64,000 nucleotides of DNA from Methylophilus sp. TWE2 (GCF_001183865.1 NZ_CP012020.1:1240001-1304000), one strand, 5' to 3'; positions 16,432 through 25,589 are shown, counted from the stretch's first letter. The notes: generated by a model not told the origin, from the sequence alone. A program made the numbers and translations.

Positions 16432-17313
16432 TTATATTCGCTGCATCCACTTTTCCAAATCACTTTCACCAAGCACATTCATTAAAAATAATAGCAATTG
16501 GTAGCAGGGCGACTTTGCATTGTGGTCTGGCCAGCGATGTGTTTGCGTATAGCGCTGTTTGAATAATACCAATTGCGTTGGCGTTAACACATATTCCAGC
16601 AATATCAGGTCCAGCGCACGCGGTGCAATCACAAACGCATCAAGATCAATCAGTACCAGATCATTGTTGCCAGAATCACTTAAGCGGAATTGATCCCAGC
16701 GCAAATCCAGCATGACCGGTACAAAGTCCGTTTCTTGGATACTTTTTGCGTGCGCTAATACTTCCTTGAGTAATGGTTCAGCAATGCGCTTATGTTGTTG
16801 CTGGACCAGAAAAGCAAGCGTTTCATACAAATGGTCACCCCATTCGGATGCGGAAAATTGAGGCGCATGTAGCATGCCCCAACGGCTGTAGGTGCATTGA
16901 TGCAGTTTGGCGATATGTTCAGCCAACTTAACCACCCATTGGTCGGCGACACGTTCCGTTTCCACATCTTTACCAGCTAAAAAGTGGGTGAGCACGAATC
17001 GGTTGGAACTTGCTGAAACAAAATCAGGCACGGCAAGCGCACCGTTTTTCTCCAAGAAATGATGCGTTGAACGGATATTGCCCAAACTGTTTGGAAAGTC
17101 AGCGGCAAATAAATGGTTGGCGCCTAACCAGAAATGAGACTTTTCAATAGTGGCTTCATTACACACTTTCAGCACCATTGGACCATCTATTGTCTGGCAA
17201 TAAAAAAGCTGATGGGTGCTATCTTCAAACTTATTCTGGATAGCTTTGGGTTGAGCAATCAGTTTGGGTAGACGGGCTTGTTCGGACGCGGTGAGTTGTG
17301 GGTAGGTAAGCAT
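16432..17313 (-). CDS. APH-like phosphotransferase with altered catalytic loop
   Basis: This 293-residue protein looks like the aminoglycoside/choline kinase fold. It has a lysine-bearing strand GPMVLKVCNEA (about residues 45-55), a catalytic-loop region VMLDLRWDQFRLSD (about 200-213) and a metal-binding LVLIDLDAFV (about 219-228). The usual HGDxxxxN is replaced by RWDQFRLS, keeping the aspartate but not the histidine or asparagine. The gene converges with the PnuT-like gene, 23 bp apart. A thiamine kinase would be needed to trap thiamine taken up by a PnuT transporter, so that role is an attractive guess; the altered loop and opposite strand caution against it. Confidence 0.6.
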   Translation of the reverse strand: MLTYPQLTASEQARLPKLIAQPKAIQNKFEDSTHQLFYCQTIDGPMVLKVCNEATIEKSHFWLGANHLFAADFPNSLGNIRSTHHFLEKNGALAVPDFVSASSNRFVLTHFLAGKDVETERVADQWVVKLAEHIAKLHQCTYSRWGMLHAPQFSASEWGDHLYETLAFLVQQQHKRIAEPLLKEVLAHAKSIQETDFVPVMLDLRWDQFRLSDSGNNDLVLIDLDAFVIAPRALDLILLEYVLTPTQLVLFKQRYTQTHRWPDHNAKSPCYQLLLFLMNVLGESDLEKWMQRI

Positions 17314-17508
17314 GGTCAGAACTCTAGTTTCAGAGCCGTATTTTAAGCCATCAGGCTGTTTAAATCATCTGATAAGACAACCTTCATGGCGAGGTTCTCC
17401 TTGTGCTACATTGAATGGAGGGTGCATGGAGTCAAAGACTGTATCGTAACGTTGTCTTCGCGACTCGCAGGCGATTAAAATAGCTTTAACCTGTCAATGG
17501 AGAGCGAT

Positions 17509-17781
17509 ATGTCAGCTATTATTGTAGAGAAACCTACGCCAGAGCGATTAAATGAACTGGGCGTCAAGCAATGACCTACTTGGTCCAAAGAGGTATCTAC
17601 CTTCCCCTGGCAATACAGCAGTACTGAGATTGCTTATATCCTTGAAGGAGAGGTCACGGTAACGCCTAAGGGTGGTCAGCCGGTGAGTTTTGCTGCGGGT
17701 GACCTGGTCACTTTTGCCACCGGGCTGGATTGCGTGTGGGAAGTGAAAAAACCGCTACGCAAGCATTATCATTTTGAGTAG
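17509..17781 (+). pseudogene. Cupin paralogue interrupted by one in-frame TGA
   Basis: This frame encodes a 90-residue relative of the cupin at 12710, with a GGAGAG ribosome site before its ATG. Codon 22 is TGA (17572-17574). After it the frame stays open to the end (PTWSKEVSTFPWQYSSTE, AYILEGEVTVTPKGG, RKHYHFE). In the paralogue the aligned residue is Trp (GVRSWNTW against GVKQ-stop-PTW), so TGG to TGA explains it. No other damage is visible. It may be a very young pseudogene, a sequencing error, or a UGA that is read through by tRNA-Trp; the next base is C, a weak-stop context. Confidence 0.8.
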
Positions 17782-17794
17782 CTTCAAGTTACCG

Positions 17795-20371
17795 CTACAG
17801 CTCGTTTAAGGCCTCACTGAGGGCGGCAATTTGTCTGTCGCCGAGCGGTTGGCCATCGCAGGCAGAGATCAGGAAGCTATCTTCAACGCGGTTGCCCAGG
17901 GTGTTGATCTTGGCATTGTGTAATTCAATACCATGTTTGAGGAATATCTGCGCCATACTGGCCAATAGGCCAGGTCGGTCATTTGCAATCACATCCAGCT
18001 GCTGAAATGCATGGCCTTGGGGTGGGTGACCAGCCACCGGCCGCAAACTGACCTGCGTGGTGATAGGCATATGTTTCACCTGACGGCTGACCCGTCCGCG
18101 TATCGGTGTGGGGATGGCCTGATCACTGAGCAATTGCTCGGTGAGCCCTTGTTCTATGTGTTTAAGCAGACCGTTGTAGCTGATCTGGCGAGTGTCAGGC
18201 TCGAGCACAATAAAATTGTCCAGTGCGTAGCCGTGTGCAGTGGTGAAAATTTTCGCCTGCACGATGTTGTATTGCATGCTGTCAAAAAAGTGGCAGATAC
18301 GGGCAAAAATTTCTTTCTGATCCCGGCTGTAAATCATGACCTGAATGCCATCGCCTTTGGGGCTTAGCCTTGCACGAACAATGGGTTTGTCTGCCGCTTG
18401 ATGCGGGATCAGTAGGCGGCTTTGCCACGCGATTTCGTCACTATCAAACCGGCTGAAGTAACCCGCGCCAAACGCTTGCCATAATGGATGCACAGACGAC
18501 TCTTTGAGGTTGAAACTGCTGAGTTTTTGCAATACTTCCTGTTTGCGCAGGCTCAGTTGCGCTTCTGTATTGAGCGATTGTTGCAATACGCGGCGCGTTT
18601 GCAAGAACAGGCTTTCCAGCAGTTTGGCTTTCCACGCATTCCACACATTGGGGCTGGTGCCACGGATGTCTGCCACAGTGAGCAAGTACAAAGCGGTCAG
18701 CCGGTATTCTGAGCCTACCAATTGTGCAAAGCCTTCAATCACATCGGGGTCCGACAAATCACTTTTCTGTGCAGTGCTCGATAATTTTAAATGTGCTTCG
18801 ACAAGCCAGGCCACTAGTTCGGTATCATTTTTGGGTAAGCCCAGCTTGCGGCAAAAGCGCCTGGCATCCAGGGTACCTAATGTTGAATGGTCGCCGCCAC
18901 GGCCTTTGGCAATATCATGAAAGATCGCGGCCAGGTATAACAGGTGTGGCTGGCTGAACGCATTAAACAGCTCGCTACACAACGGAAATTCGTGGCGCAA
19001 ATCTGCTTTAGCAAAGCGACGCAGGTTACGCAATACGTTAAGGGTATGTTCATCCACGGTATAGACATGAAACAGGTCATGTTGCATTTGCGCAATGACG
19101 CGTCCGAACACCGGGATATAACGGCCCAGGATACCATAACGATTCATGCGGCGCAGGCTGCGGTGTACTCCTTCACGGCTTTGCAGAATTTGCAGAAACA
19201 GTGCCTTGTAGGCTGCATTTTGCCTAAACTTGTGATCAATCAATGGTTGAGTGGCTTGCAATGCCCGCACCAGTGGTGCGCTGAAGCCAGTGATTTCAGG
19301 ATGTTGCTGCAATAGCTGGAAGCAGCGCAAAATGGCTTCAGGTTTGCGTTGGAACAGGTCAGCACTTTGTGCACTGAGCAAGCCTTGTGAAAGCGTAAAG
19401 TCTTCATCTATTGCCGTGGCTGGTTCAGTAGCAGGATTCACACGGGCATGCATGAGTTTGAGCAGCACTTCATTTTCAATAATGATGGCTTTGGCACTGC
19501 GATAAAACCCTTGCATCAATAGCTCACTGGCACGTTTTTGCGGAGTGGTTTGATAGCCCATTTGTTCGGCCAGGGCGTTCTGGAAATCAAATACCAGCCG
19601 GTCTTCACGCCGCTTGGCCAACAAATGCAGGCGGATGCGCAGGTTCTGCAGCAATCGTTCATGGCGTTTGAGTTGGTTCGCCTGGCTGCGGCTCAGCAGG
19701 CCAGCATGCACCAGGTCATTCCAGTCATGGCCTAAATTCTGGCTTTGGGCGATCCATAAAATCATATGTAGATCACGCAGTCCGCCTGGACTTTCCTTGA
19801 CATTGGGTTCAAGGTTATAAGCGGTATCGTGAAACTTGGCGTGGCGCATTTGTTGTTCGCGCAGTTTTTCGGCAAAGAAACGCACGCTGTCTAACTGTGT
19901 CTGTAATGAATGCGCCAGTGTTTTGAAACTTGATTTGTCACCGGTCAGCCAGCGTGCTTCCAGCAGGTTGGTCATGATGGTCACATCGAGTTTGGCCTCA
20001 TCCAGGCATTCCTGCAAGCTTCGTACACTGTGGCCAATATTGAGGCCAATATCCCACAAGGTGCCAATCAGGGATTCGACATCTGTTTGCAACTGCTGGC
20101 TACTGAGCTGTGGCATCAGGATCAGCAAGTCGATATCCGAATGCGGGAACATATCGCCGCGACCATAACCACCCACGGCAATCAGGCTGACGGTGTCAGG
20201 CAAGGCGTAAGCGCGCCAGATATCCCTTAATAGTTGGTCGAGTACACGGGTGTGTTGCCGCAATAATGTTTTTGCTTGCGGAGTGGCCAAGTAAGCATCG
20301 GCAATCTGCTGACGAGCCAGTTGTAACGACTCGCGCCAGTGCTTGAGCTGTTCTTTGGCAATCACCGTCAT
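17795..20371 (-). CDS. glnD: Bifunctional PII uridylyltransferase/uridylyl-removing enzyme
   Basis: This 858-residue sensor of glutamine adds or removes UMP on PII proteins and so sets nitrogen assimilation. Domains in order: a nucleotidyltransferase with GGYGRGDMFPHSDIDLLIL (about residues 68-86); a helical linker; an HD hydrolase domain with FHVYTVDEHTLNVLRNLRR and IFHDIAKGRGGDHS (about 440-505); and two C-terminal ACT domains (VMIYSRDQKEIFARICHFFD; DVIANDRPGLLASMAQIF). The length is normal. It follows map by 14 nt on the minus strand, and map-glnD is a common pair. No glnB or glnK lies in the window. Confidence 0.95.
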   Translation of the reverse strand: MTVIAKEQLKHWRESLQLARQQIADAYLATPQAKTLLRQHTRVLDQLLRDIWRAYALPDTVSLIAVGGYGRGDMFPHSDIDLLILMPQLSSQQLQTDVESLIGTLWDIGLNIGHSVRSLQECLDEAKLDVTIMTNLLEARWLTGDKSSFKTLAHSLQTQLDSVRFFAEKLREQQMRHAKFHDTAYNLEPNVKESPGGLRDLHMILWIAQSQNLGHDWNDLVHAGLLSRSQANQLKRHERLLQNLRIRLHLLAKRREDRLVFDFQNALAEQMGYQTTPQKRASELLMQGFYRSAKAIIIENEVLLKLMHARVNPATEPATAIDEDFTLSQGLLSAQSADLFQRKPEAILRCFQLLQQHPEITGFSAPLVRALQATQPLIDHKFRQNAAYKALFLQILQSREGVHRSLRRMNRYGILGRYIPVFGRVIAQMQHDLFHVYTVDEHTLNVLRNLRRFAKADLRHEFPLCSELFNAFSQPHLLYLAAIFHDIAKGRGGDHSTLGTLDARRFCRKLGLPKNDTELVAWLVEAHLKLSSTAQKSDLSDPDVIEGFAQLVGSEYRLTALYLLTVADIRGTSPNVWNAWKAKLLESLFLQTRRVLQQSLNTEAQLSLRKQEVLQKLSSFNLKESSVHPLWQAFGAGYFSRFDSDEIAWQSRLLIPHQAADKPIVRARLSPKGDGIQVMIYSRDQKEIFARICHFFDSMQYNIVQAKIFTTAHGYALDNFIVLEPDTRQISYNGLLKHIEQGLTEQLLSDQAIPTPIRGRVSRQVKHMPITTQVSLRPVAGHPPQGHAFQQLDVIANDRPGLLASMAQIFLKHGIELHNAKINTLGNRVEDSFLISACDGQPLGDRQIAALSEALNEL

Positions 20372-20385
20372 GTAGCTGCGGTCAC

Positions 20386-21180
20386 TTATAGGTCTGGACG
20401 TGGCGGTGTACCGGCAGAGACGGTCATGATCTCAAAACCATCTTCCGTCACCAGTACCGTGTGTTCCCATTGGGCGGAGAGGCTGCGGTCTTTGGTGACG
20501 ACCGTCCAGCCATCCGACATGAATTTGATGTCACGACGCCCGGCGTTGATCATGGGCTCTATGGTAAAAATCATGCCTGGCTTGAGCGTGAGGCCTGCAC
20601 CGGGTTTGCCATAATGCAGTACCTGGGGTTCGCAATGAAATTTTTTGCCTATGCCGTGGCCGCAGAATTCGCGCACGATGCTGTAACCATTTTTTTCTGC
20701 AAACGATTGAATAGCATAGCCAATATCACCCAAGGTATTGCCTGGTTTGACTTTTTCGATCCCGCGCCACATGGCCTGGTAGGTCAGGTCACACAAGCGT
20801 TTTGCCTGCGGCGTGACGCTACCCACCATAAACATACGTGAGGTGTCGCCATGGTAGCCATCTTTAATCACAGTGATATCTATATTGACGATGTCGCCGT
20901 TCTTGAGCTCTTTTTCGCTGGGCACGCCATGACAAATCTGCTGGTTGATAGAGGTGCAGATGGATTTAGGATACGGTGTATGGCCATCAGGCGCATAGTT
21001 CAACGGTGCTGGAATCGCCTGCTGCTCATTGACAATATAATCATGACACAACTGGTCCAGCCTGTTGGTGGTGACACCCGCCACCACAAAGGGGGTGATG
21101 TAATCCAGTACCTCAGCGGCCAACCGGCCAGCGACGCGCATTTTTTCAATTTCTTCGGGAGTGTGCAGAATAATTGCCAT
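20386..21180 (-). CDS. map: Methionine aminopeptidase, type I
   Basis: This 264-residue metalloprotease removes the initiator methionine. The type-I pattern is clear: MAIILHTPEEIEKMRVAGRL at the start, ICHGVPSEKELKNGDIVNID (His and two Asp ligands, about residues 78-97), YHGDTSRMF, VREFCGHGIGKKFH (about 166-179) and MIFTIEPMIN (catalytic Glu). The ATG at 21180 is preferred to a TTG at 21198 that would add MKIIRH. It is followed 14 nt later by glnD. Substrates are the peptides produced after the action of peptide deformylase, also encoded in this window. Confidence 0.95.
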   Translation of the reverse strand: MAIILHTPEEIEKMRVAGRLAAEVLDYITPFVVAGVTTNRLDQLCHDYIVNEQQAIPAPLNYAPDGHTPYPKSICTSINQQICHGVPSEKELKNGDIVNIDITVIKDGYHGDTSRMFMVGSVTPQAKRLCDLTYQAMWRGIEKVKPGNTLGDIGYAIQSFAEKNGYSIVREFCGHGIGKKFHCEPQVLHYGKPGAGLTLKPGMIFTIEPMINAGRRDIKFMSDGWTVVTKDRSLSAQWEHTVLVTEDGFEIMTVSAGTPPRPDL

Positions 21181-21412
21181 ATGCCTGATGATCTTCAAAA
21201 GCCAGCTTTTGAGCAGCCAGCCTGGGAATCAATAACTAAAATGTCATTCTAACATAGGCATTTATCAGAGATGACTAAAGAAAAAGCGCTTTTGCGCCGT
21301 TAAACTGATAAGTCAGAGAACAAACAGGCAGTGAATTGTGCGATTGATTACAGCATCGCCCAGCGCTGCAGTGTTTTATACTCGGGCGCATGAATCAAGC
21401 TGGAGCGTACAC

Positions 21413-22243
21413 ATGGTGACACTCACCGAAGCAAGAGAAAACCGGACAGTCAATGATTGGGTCGCCTTTTTTAAACAGGCGGACATCCCGGTATTGCGGC
21501 AGACAGCCAGGGAACTCGCAGCATTGCGTGAACGTGAGGATGAAATGGGTGCCCGCGACATTACCCGTGTGGTGATTAATGACCCACTCATGATGTTCAA
21601 GGTGCTGACGTACGCCAATAATCATCGGAGCCGCCATCAGTTACAAGATCTGGTGCAGGTTGAACAGGCTATTATCATGATGGGCAACAGTACCTTTTTT
21701 GACCAGATTCCGACTGTGCCTCATGTAGAAGATGTGCTAGATAGTCATGTTTCAGCACTGGTCGATTTGCTCAAACTCATGATACGTGCACACCGGGCCG
21801 GTTATTTTGCGGCTGATTTTGCTTCGCACCTGATGGATCTGCATGCTGAAGAATTACGCGTGGCAGCGTCACTGTATGATTTTGCCGAAATGCTCATGTG
21901 GATTTTTAATCCGGAGGCAATGAGCGAAATCAGGAACCGGCAAGCTGCTGATAAAACCTTGCGTAGCCGAGTCGTACAGCAGGAAATACTTGGTTTCCGG
22001 GTCGTAGAGTTGCAAGAAGCGCTGGTGCATGTATTTAATCTACCGTCACTGTTAACGGATTTAATGGATGAACAGCGTGCGCATTTGCCCCGCGTGCGTA
22101 ATGTACAGTTGGCAGTGAATCTAGCCAGGCACTCTGCGGATGGCTGGGATAATGCGGCTTTGCCAGATGACTACAAGGATATTTCACAGCTTTTGCATGT
22201 GGATATAGAGCGCGTGATGCACATTGTTGGCGCGCGTCACTAA
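21413..22243 (+). CDS. HDOD-domain signalling protein
   Basis: This 276-residue protein resembles the HDOD domain, a catalytically silent relative of HD phosphohydrolases. Features include an N-terminal segment TVNDWVAFFKQADIPVLRQT (about residues 11-30), a conserved VINDPLMMFKVLTYANNHR (about 54-72) and VEQAIIMMGNSTFFDQI (about 83-99). The metal-binding HD pair is absent. HDOD proteins are linked to signalling and cell-cycle or stress control, but the role here cannot be stated. The start at 21413 has GGAG 8 nt before it; a GTG at 21338 in the same frame would add 25 atypical residues. It converges with the TPR gene, 17 bp away. Confidence 0.78.
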   Translation: MVTLTEARENRTVNDWVAFFKQADIPVLRQTARELAALREREDEMGARDITRVVINDPLMMFKVLTYANNHRSRHQLQDLVQVEQAIIMMGNSTFFDQIPTVPHVEDVLDSHVSALVDLLKLMIRAHRAGYFAADFASHLMDLHAEELRVAASLYDFAEMLMWIFNPEAMSEIRNRQAADKTLRSRVVQQEILGFRVVELQEALVHVFNLPSLLTDLMDEQRAHLPRVRNVQLAVNLARHSADGWDNAALPDDYKDISQLLHVDIERVMHIVGARH

Positions 22244-22260
22244 TCGATTGGGTTTTAGTC

Positions 22261-24084
22261 TTAACGAATGACTAGTAAATCTGTGATCGCCTGATGCACG
22301 CGGTCAATCACACTTTCCCAGGACTCTTCATGCGCTTGCCTGAAAATGCGCATTCCCGGATACCACGGACTGTCTTCCCTGTATTGCAGCCAGCGGAAAT
22401 GGCACTGGTGTGGCAGCAACAGCCAGACTTGCTTGCCCAGTGCTGCTGATAAATGTGCGACAGCCGTATCCGCGGAAATCACCAGATCCATTTGCATGAT
22501 CAGCCCCGCAGTCTGGGTGAAATCCGTCAACGCCGGATGATGACATTCCAGCATCGGAAAGCGTTTGAGCATGATGTGGTCTTCACGCCGGAACTCTTTT
22601 TGCAGGCTATGCCATTCAACCTCCATATGCAGCAGGGGCGCCATCAGGTACAAGGGAATGCTGCGCAATGTGTCATATTTATTGCCGGCATCGCCGCACC
22701 AGTTGAGGCCAATACGCAAGCGCCTGGCTGGACCTAGCAATTGCTGCCAAGGTTGCTGGTGCCGCTCTGAAATCTGCAAGTAAGGCAGGGTGGCAGGGAT
22801 CGTGTCCAACAAGGTGTTGAAAGCGACAGGCAGGCTCAGCATGGGGCAATGCACATCAAAATGCGGCAGGGGTCGCCCATCCTGTCGGATGATAAAAATA
22901 CTTGCGTCCTGTGCCCAAAATTCGTTGAGTAAATCAAACAATGCCTCAGGGACAGCGACGATGATCTGGTTAGGCTTGAATGCCTTGATCAATGGAATAT
23001 AGCGGCAAAACTGCAAAGTGTCGCTGAGAGCCATTTCAGCCTGGATGAAGATGGTTTTGCCGACCAGCGAGCTATTGCCACGCCATAATCGTTGCAAGTC
23101 CGGACGTTGGTTGTCAGGAAACATATGCCAGCGTGCTTCGTACATCGGCCAGCCAGTCTCATATTCCCCTCTTGCCAGTTGTAGCATACTTAAATAGTAA
23201 CGGGCTTGGGTGTGATTGGGTGCATGCTGCACGGCCTTGCCCAGGCATTGATAGGACTCGTCACTATCGCCGTTTTCATAGAGCGCCAGGCCTAGATTAC
23301 AGTAGGCAGAGGCATATCCCGGGTTGAGCTGCAAGGCCTGGCGGAAGTCGCTGATAGCCTCAATATATTTACCTAGCTGGCACAAAATGACGCCACGGTT
23401 GTTGTAGGGCACAGGGAGGTTAGGCTCGTAGCTAATCGCTTGGTTAAAGCTGCCCAGGGCCTCTTGTGTGCTTCCCTGCAACTGCAGTATGAGTCCACGT
23501 TGATGATAGGCTTCTGCAAAATCCGGCTGGATCTGGACGGCCTGGTTCATGCATGCCAATGCTTCATCTGTTGCCTGCATCTGCTGGCACAACACCCCCA
23601 GACGGTAGTGAAAATGGGCATGTTCCGGATGTGCGGCAATCGCCTGTCTGAGCACCTCAATAGCTTTTTCAACTTGCTGAGCCTGTAGCATTAAATCCAC
23701 GCATTCACTGAACGCTTGCATATGTTGCGGATTTAACTTGGTCACTGTACGCAAACGCAAAATTGCTTCCGGGAGACGACCCAGGTTTTTCAGCGCACGT
23801 GCATCCAGGTAATAAGCATTCGCGTGTTTTGCATCCAGCGCAATCGCCTGTTTATAGCATTCATGTGCAGCCTTGAACTGCTGCGTGCGCATATGCAGGT
23901 TTGCAAGCTGCAAACGCAGCTCCAATAAATCAGGTTTCAGGCTGATAGCTTGCAACAAGTATTGCTCGGCGGCATGAAACTCCTGGTTTTGCAGCATCAG
24001 GCCGGCCAGTTTCTGGTAGGCCTCCCACTTTTCCGGGTCTGCGGCAATCAGTTTGAGCAGTTTTGCAATGGCTTCATTATTCAT
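22261..24084 (-). CDS. TPR protein with glycosyltransferase-like C-terminal domain
   Basis: This 607-residue protein begins with about eight or more consecutive tetratricopeptide repeats (residues 1 to about 310; e.g. YHQRGLILQLQGSTQEALGS, YNNRGVILCQLGKYIEAISD). A C-terminal domain of about 290 residues resembles heptosyltransferase/GT9-like folds: IGLNWCGDAGNKYDTLRSIP (about 448-467) and DLVISADTAVAHLSAALGKQ (about 525-544), then VWLLLP. This architecture is common in bacteria and is often linked to O-linked protein glycosylation or surface glycans, but donor and acceptor are unknown. The upstream ribosome site is weak. It is divergent from the peroxiredoxin gene across a repeat-like intergenic region. 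Confidence 0.75.
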   Translation of the reverse strand: MNNEAIAKLLKLIAADPEKWEAYQKLAGLMLQNQEFHAAEQYLLQAISLKPDLLELRLQLANLHMRTQQFKAAHECYKQAIALDAKHANAYYLDARALKNLGRLPEAILRLRTVTKLNPQHMQAFSECVDLMLQAQQVEKAIEVLRQAIAAHPEHAHFHYRLGVLCQQMQATDEALACMNQAVQIQPDFAEAYHQRGLILQLQGSTQEALGSFNQAISYEPNLPVPYNNRGVILCQLGKYIEAISDFRQALQLNPGYASAYCNLGLALYENGDSDESYQCLGKAVQHAPNHTQARYYLSMLQLARGEYETGWPMYEARWHMFPDNQRPDLQRLWRGNSSLVGKTIFIQAEMALSDTLQFCRYIPLIKAFKPNQIIVAVPEALFDLLNEFWAQDASIFIIRQDGRPLPHFDVHCPMLSLPVAFNTLLDTIPATLPYLQISERHQQPWQQLLGPARRLRIGLNWCGDAGNKYDTLRSIPLYLMAPLLHMEVEWHSLQKEFRREDHIMLKRFPMLECHHPALTDFTQTAGLIMQMDLVISADTAVAHLSAALGKQVWLLLPHQCHFRWLQYREDSPWYPGMRIFRQAHEESWESVIDRVHQAITDLLVIR

Positions 24085-24122
24085 GGGAGTGACTGCGGAC
24101 CTTCAAACGATTGCGGATGACC

Positions 24123-24262
24123 TTAGGATAACGGAATAAGTGGCTACGCGGGCAAATCGCTGTGTTGCGCGGTCCTCATCACCTCGCCGTACTTCATGTA
24201 CTGTCTCGGTTCTTGCGTTCCGTGCGCCTTGCACTTTATCCCGCTCGCTCACTTCTTCCGTA
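24123..24262. repeat. Repeat-like intergenic sequence
   Basis: The gap between the TPR and peroxiredoxin genes contains a structured, non-coding stretch including CTCGCCGTACTTCATGTACT, with GTAC inverted around its centre, and dense CGC/GCG motifs (TGTTGCGCGG, CGTGCGCC, CCCGCTCGCTC). The wording resembles dispersed intergenic repeats known from many beta- and gammaproteobacteria. Only one copy is present here, so the repeat status is inferred. Confidence 0.35.
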
Positions 24263-24361
24263 TATCCCTTAAAATGACTGATGGCGGATTAAGGTACAAT
24301 AAGCAGCTGTAAGCGTCAACGACCTGAATGTCATAAATCTGTTGTAAAGAAGGAAAATCGA

Positions 24362-24901
24362 ATGCTGATCAAACTGATCATGTACGGACTTTTGCTGTGG
24401 CTGGCCATCTGGGGCTACCGCCAATACCAGCAGCCATCAACCCGCGTCAGTGTCGGCATGAAGGCGCCGGATTTCAAATTACCGGATGCAGAGGGCAGTA
24501 TGCGCAGTCTGTCCGACTGGCAAGGCAAATGGCTGGTGCTGTATTTTTACCCCAAGGATGATACGCCAGGATGCACGCGAGAGGCCTGCCAGTTCAGGGA
24601 TGATATCCAGCAAATTCGCGCCCTGGGTGCTGAAGTGGTCGGTATCAGCGTAGACACGGTCGCAAGTCACGCCCAGTTTGCGCAAAAGCATGGTTTATCC
24701 TTTCCCATCCTGGCAGATAGTAATGGTCAGGTGGCTGACGCCTATGGTGCCTTGTTTAACCTGGTTGTGTTTCAGGCTGCCAAACGCATGACGTTCGTGA
24801 TTGACCCCCAAGGCATGGTGGCCGAGATGTACAGTAACGTCAATCCTGATGGGCATAGCCAGACCATTATCAACGACCTCAAACGTCTGTCAGCCTTTTA
24901 A
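24362..24901 (+). CDS. Membrane-anchored PrxQ/Bcp-type peroxiredoxin
   Basis: This 179-residue thiol peroxidase has an N-terminal hydrophobic anchor (MLIKLIMYGLLLWLAIWGY) not found in the short cytoplasmic Bcp form. The catalytic domain then starts at about residue 30 (VGMKAPDFKLPD). The active site FYPKDDTPGCTREACQF holds the peroxidatic Cys71 and, five residues on, Cys76, the spacing of alpha-2-linked atypical 2-Cys PrxQ. The anchor suggests the enzyme faces the periplasm or sits at the inner membrane, reducing peroxides there. GAAGGAAAA precedes the ATG. folA follows after 11 nt and may be co-transcribed. Confidence 0.88.
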   Translation: MLIKLIMYGLLLWLAIWGYRQYQQPSTRVSVGMKAPDFKLPDAEGSMRSLSDWQGKWLVLYFYPKDDTPGCTREACQFRDDIQQIRALGAEVVGISVDTVASHAQFAQKHGLSFPILADSNGQVADAYGALFNLVVFQAAKRMTFVIDPQGMVAEMYSNVNPDGHSQTIINDLKRLSAF

Positions 24902-24912
24902 AGACCATATCC

Positions 24913-25395
24913 ATGCAAGCACTTTCTCTCATAGTCGCCCACGCTGATAACCGCGTGATTGGCCACAATAACCAGCTCCCGTGGCATTTGCCAGAAGACC
25001 TCAAGCGATTCAAGCAGCTCACCATGGGGCACCACATTATCATGGGGCGTAAAACCTACGAGTCGCTGGGACGATTGTTGCCTGGCCGCACGACCGTGAT
25101 AGTCACCCGCGATACTGAATACACCGTGGAAGGAGCTAAGGTTGTGCATTCATTGCCGCAAGCGCTTGCAGCCTGCGCTGGGGATGAAGAGCCGTTTTTA
25201 ATCGGCGGAGCAGAGATGTATGCGCAAGGGTTGCCTTATGTCACGCGGCTATACATTACGCGTGTCTATGCGCATGTGGGCGGAGATGCGTTTTTTCCTG
25301 AGATAGAGATGCATGAGTGGGAATTGGTGAGTGAGGAAGGGCATACCTCGGAGAATGGCTTGCATTATAGTGATATGGTGTATCAGCGGCGCTGA
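24913..25395 (+). CDS. folA: Dihydrofolate reductase
   Basis: This 160-residue enzyme reduces dihydrofolate with NADPH. The N-terminus MQALSLIVAHADNRVIGHNN leads into LPWHLPEDLKRFKQLT, with the catalytic acid in PEDL (about residues 22-31). HHIIMGRKTYESLGRLLPGR (about 39-58) gives the NADPH contacts, and FLIGGAEMYAQGLPYV (about 95-110) is the conserved glycine-glycine turn. No thyA lies beside it, which is the usual partner. The start follows the peroxiredoxin stop by 11 nt. It is followed by about 1 kb without a gene. Confidence 0.95.
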   Translation: MQALSLIVAHADNRVIGHNNQLPWHLPEDLKRFKQLTMGHHIIMGRKTYESLGRLLPGRTTVIVTRDTEYTVEGAKVVHSLPQALAACAGDEEPFLIGGAEMYAQGLPYVTRLYITRVYAHVGGDAFFPEIEMHEWELVSEEGHTSENGLHYSDMVYQRR

Positions 25396-25589
25396 TAGAT
25401 GCGCTTTTTAGATTGATTGATGGAAAAAATGAAGAGGGTCATTCTTTATATCGTGCTTAATTTAAATCCAAGTCAGTCGAGTTTTCCGTCATCCGGGTGT
25501 AGATCTTAATCTAGATGAGGTTAATGGTTAGCTTGATTGCAATAAAAGAACAAACTTTGGATACGTTGGAAGTAGATGTTTTTCTGGGT

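Noticed and set aside
17572-17574. In-frame TGA as a selenocysteine codon
   Set aside because: The sister protein has Trp at this place, no Cys, and I see no downstream hairpin like a bacterial SECIS element.
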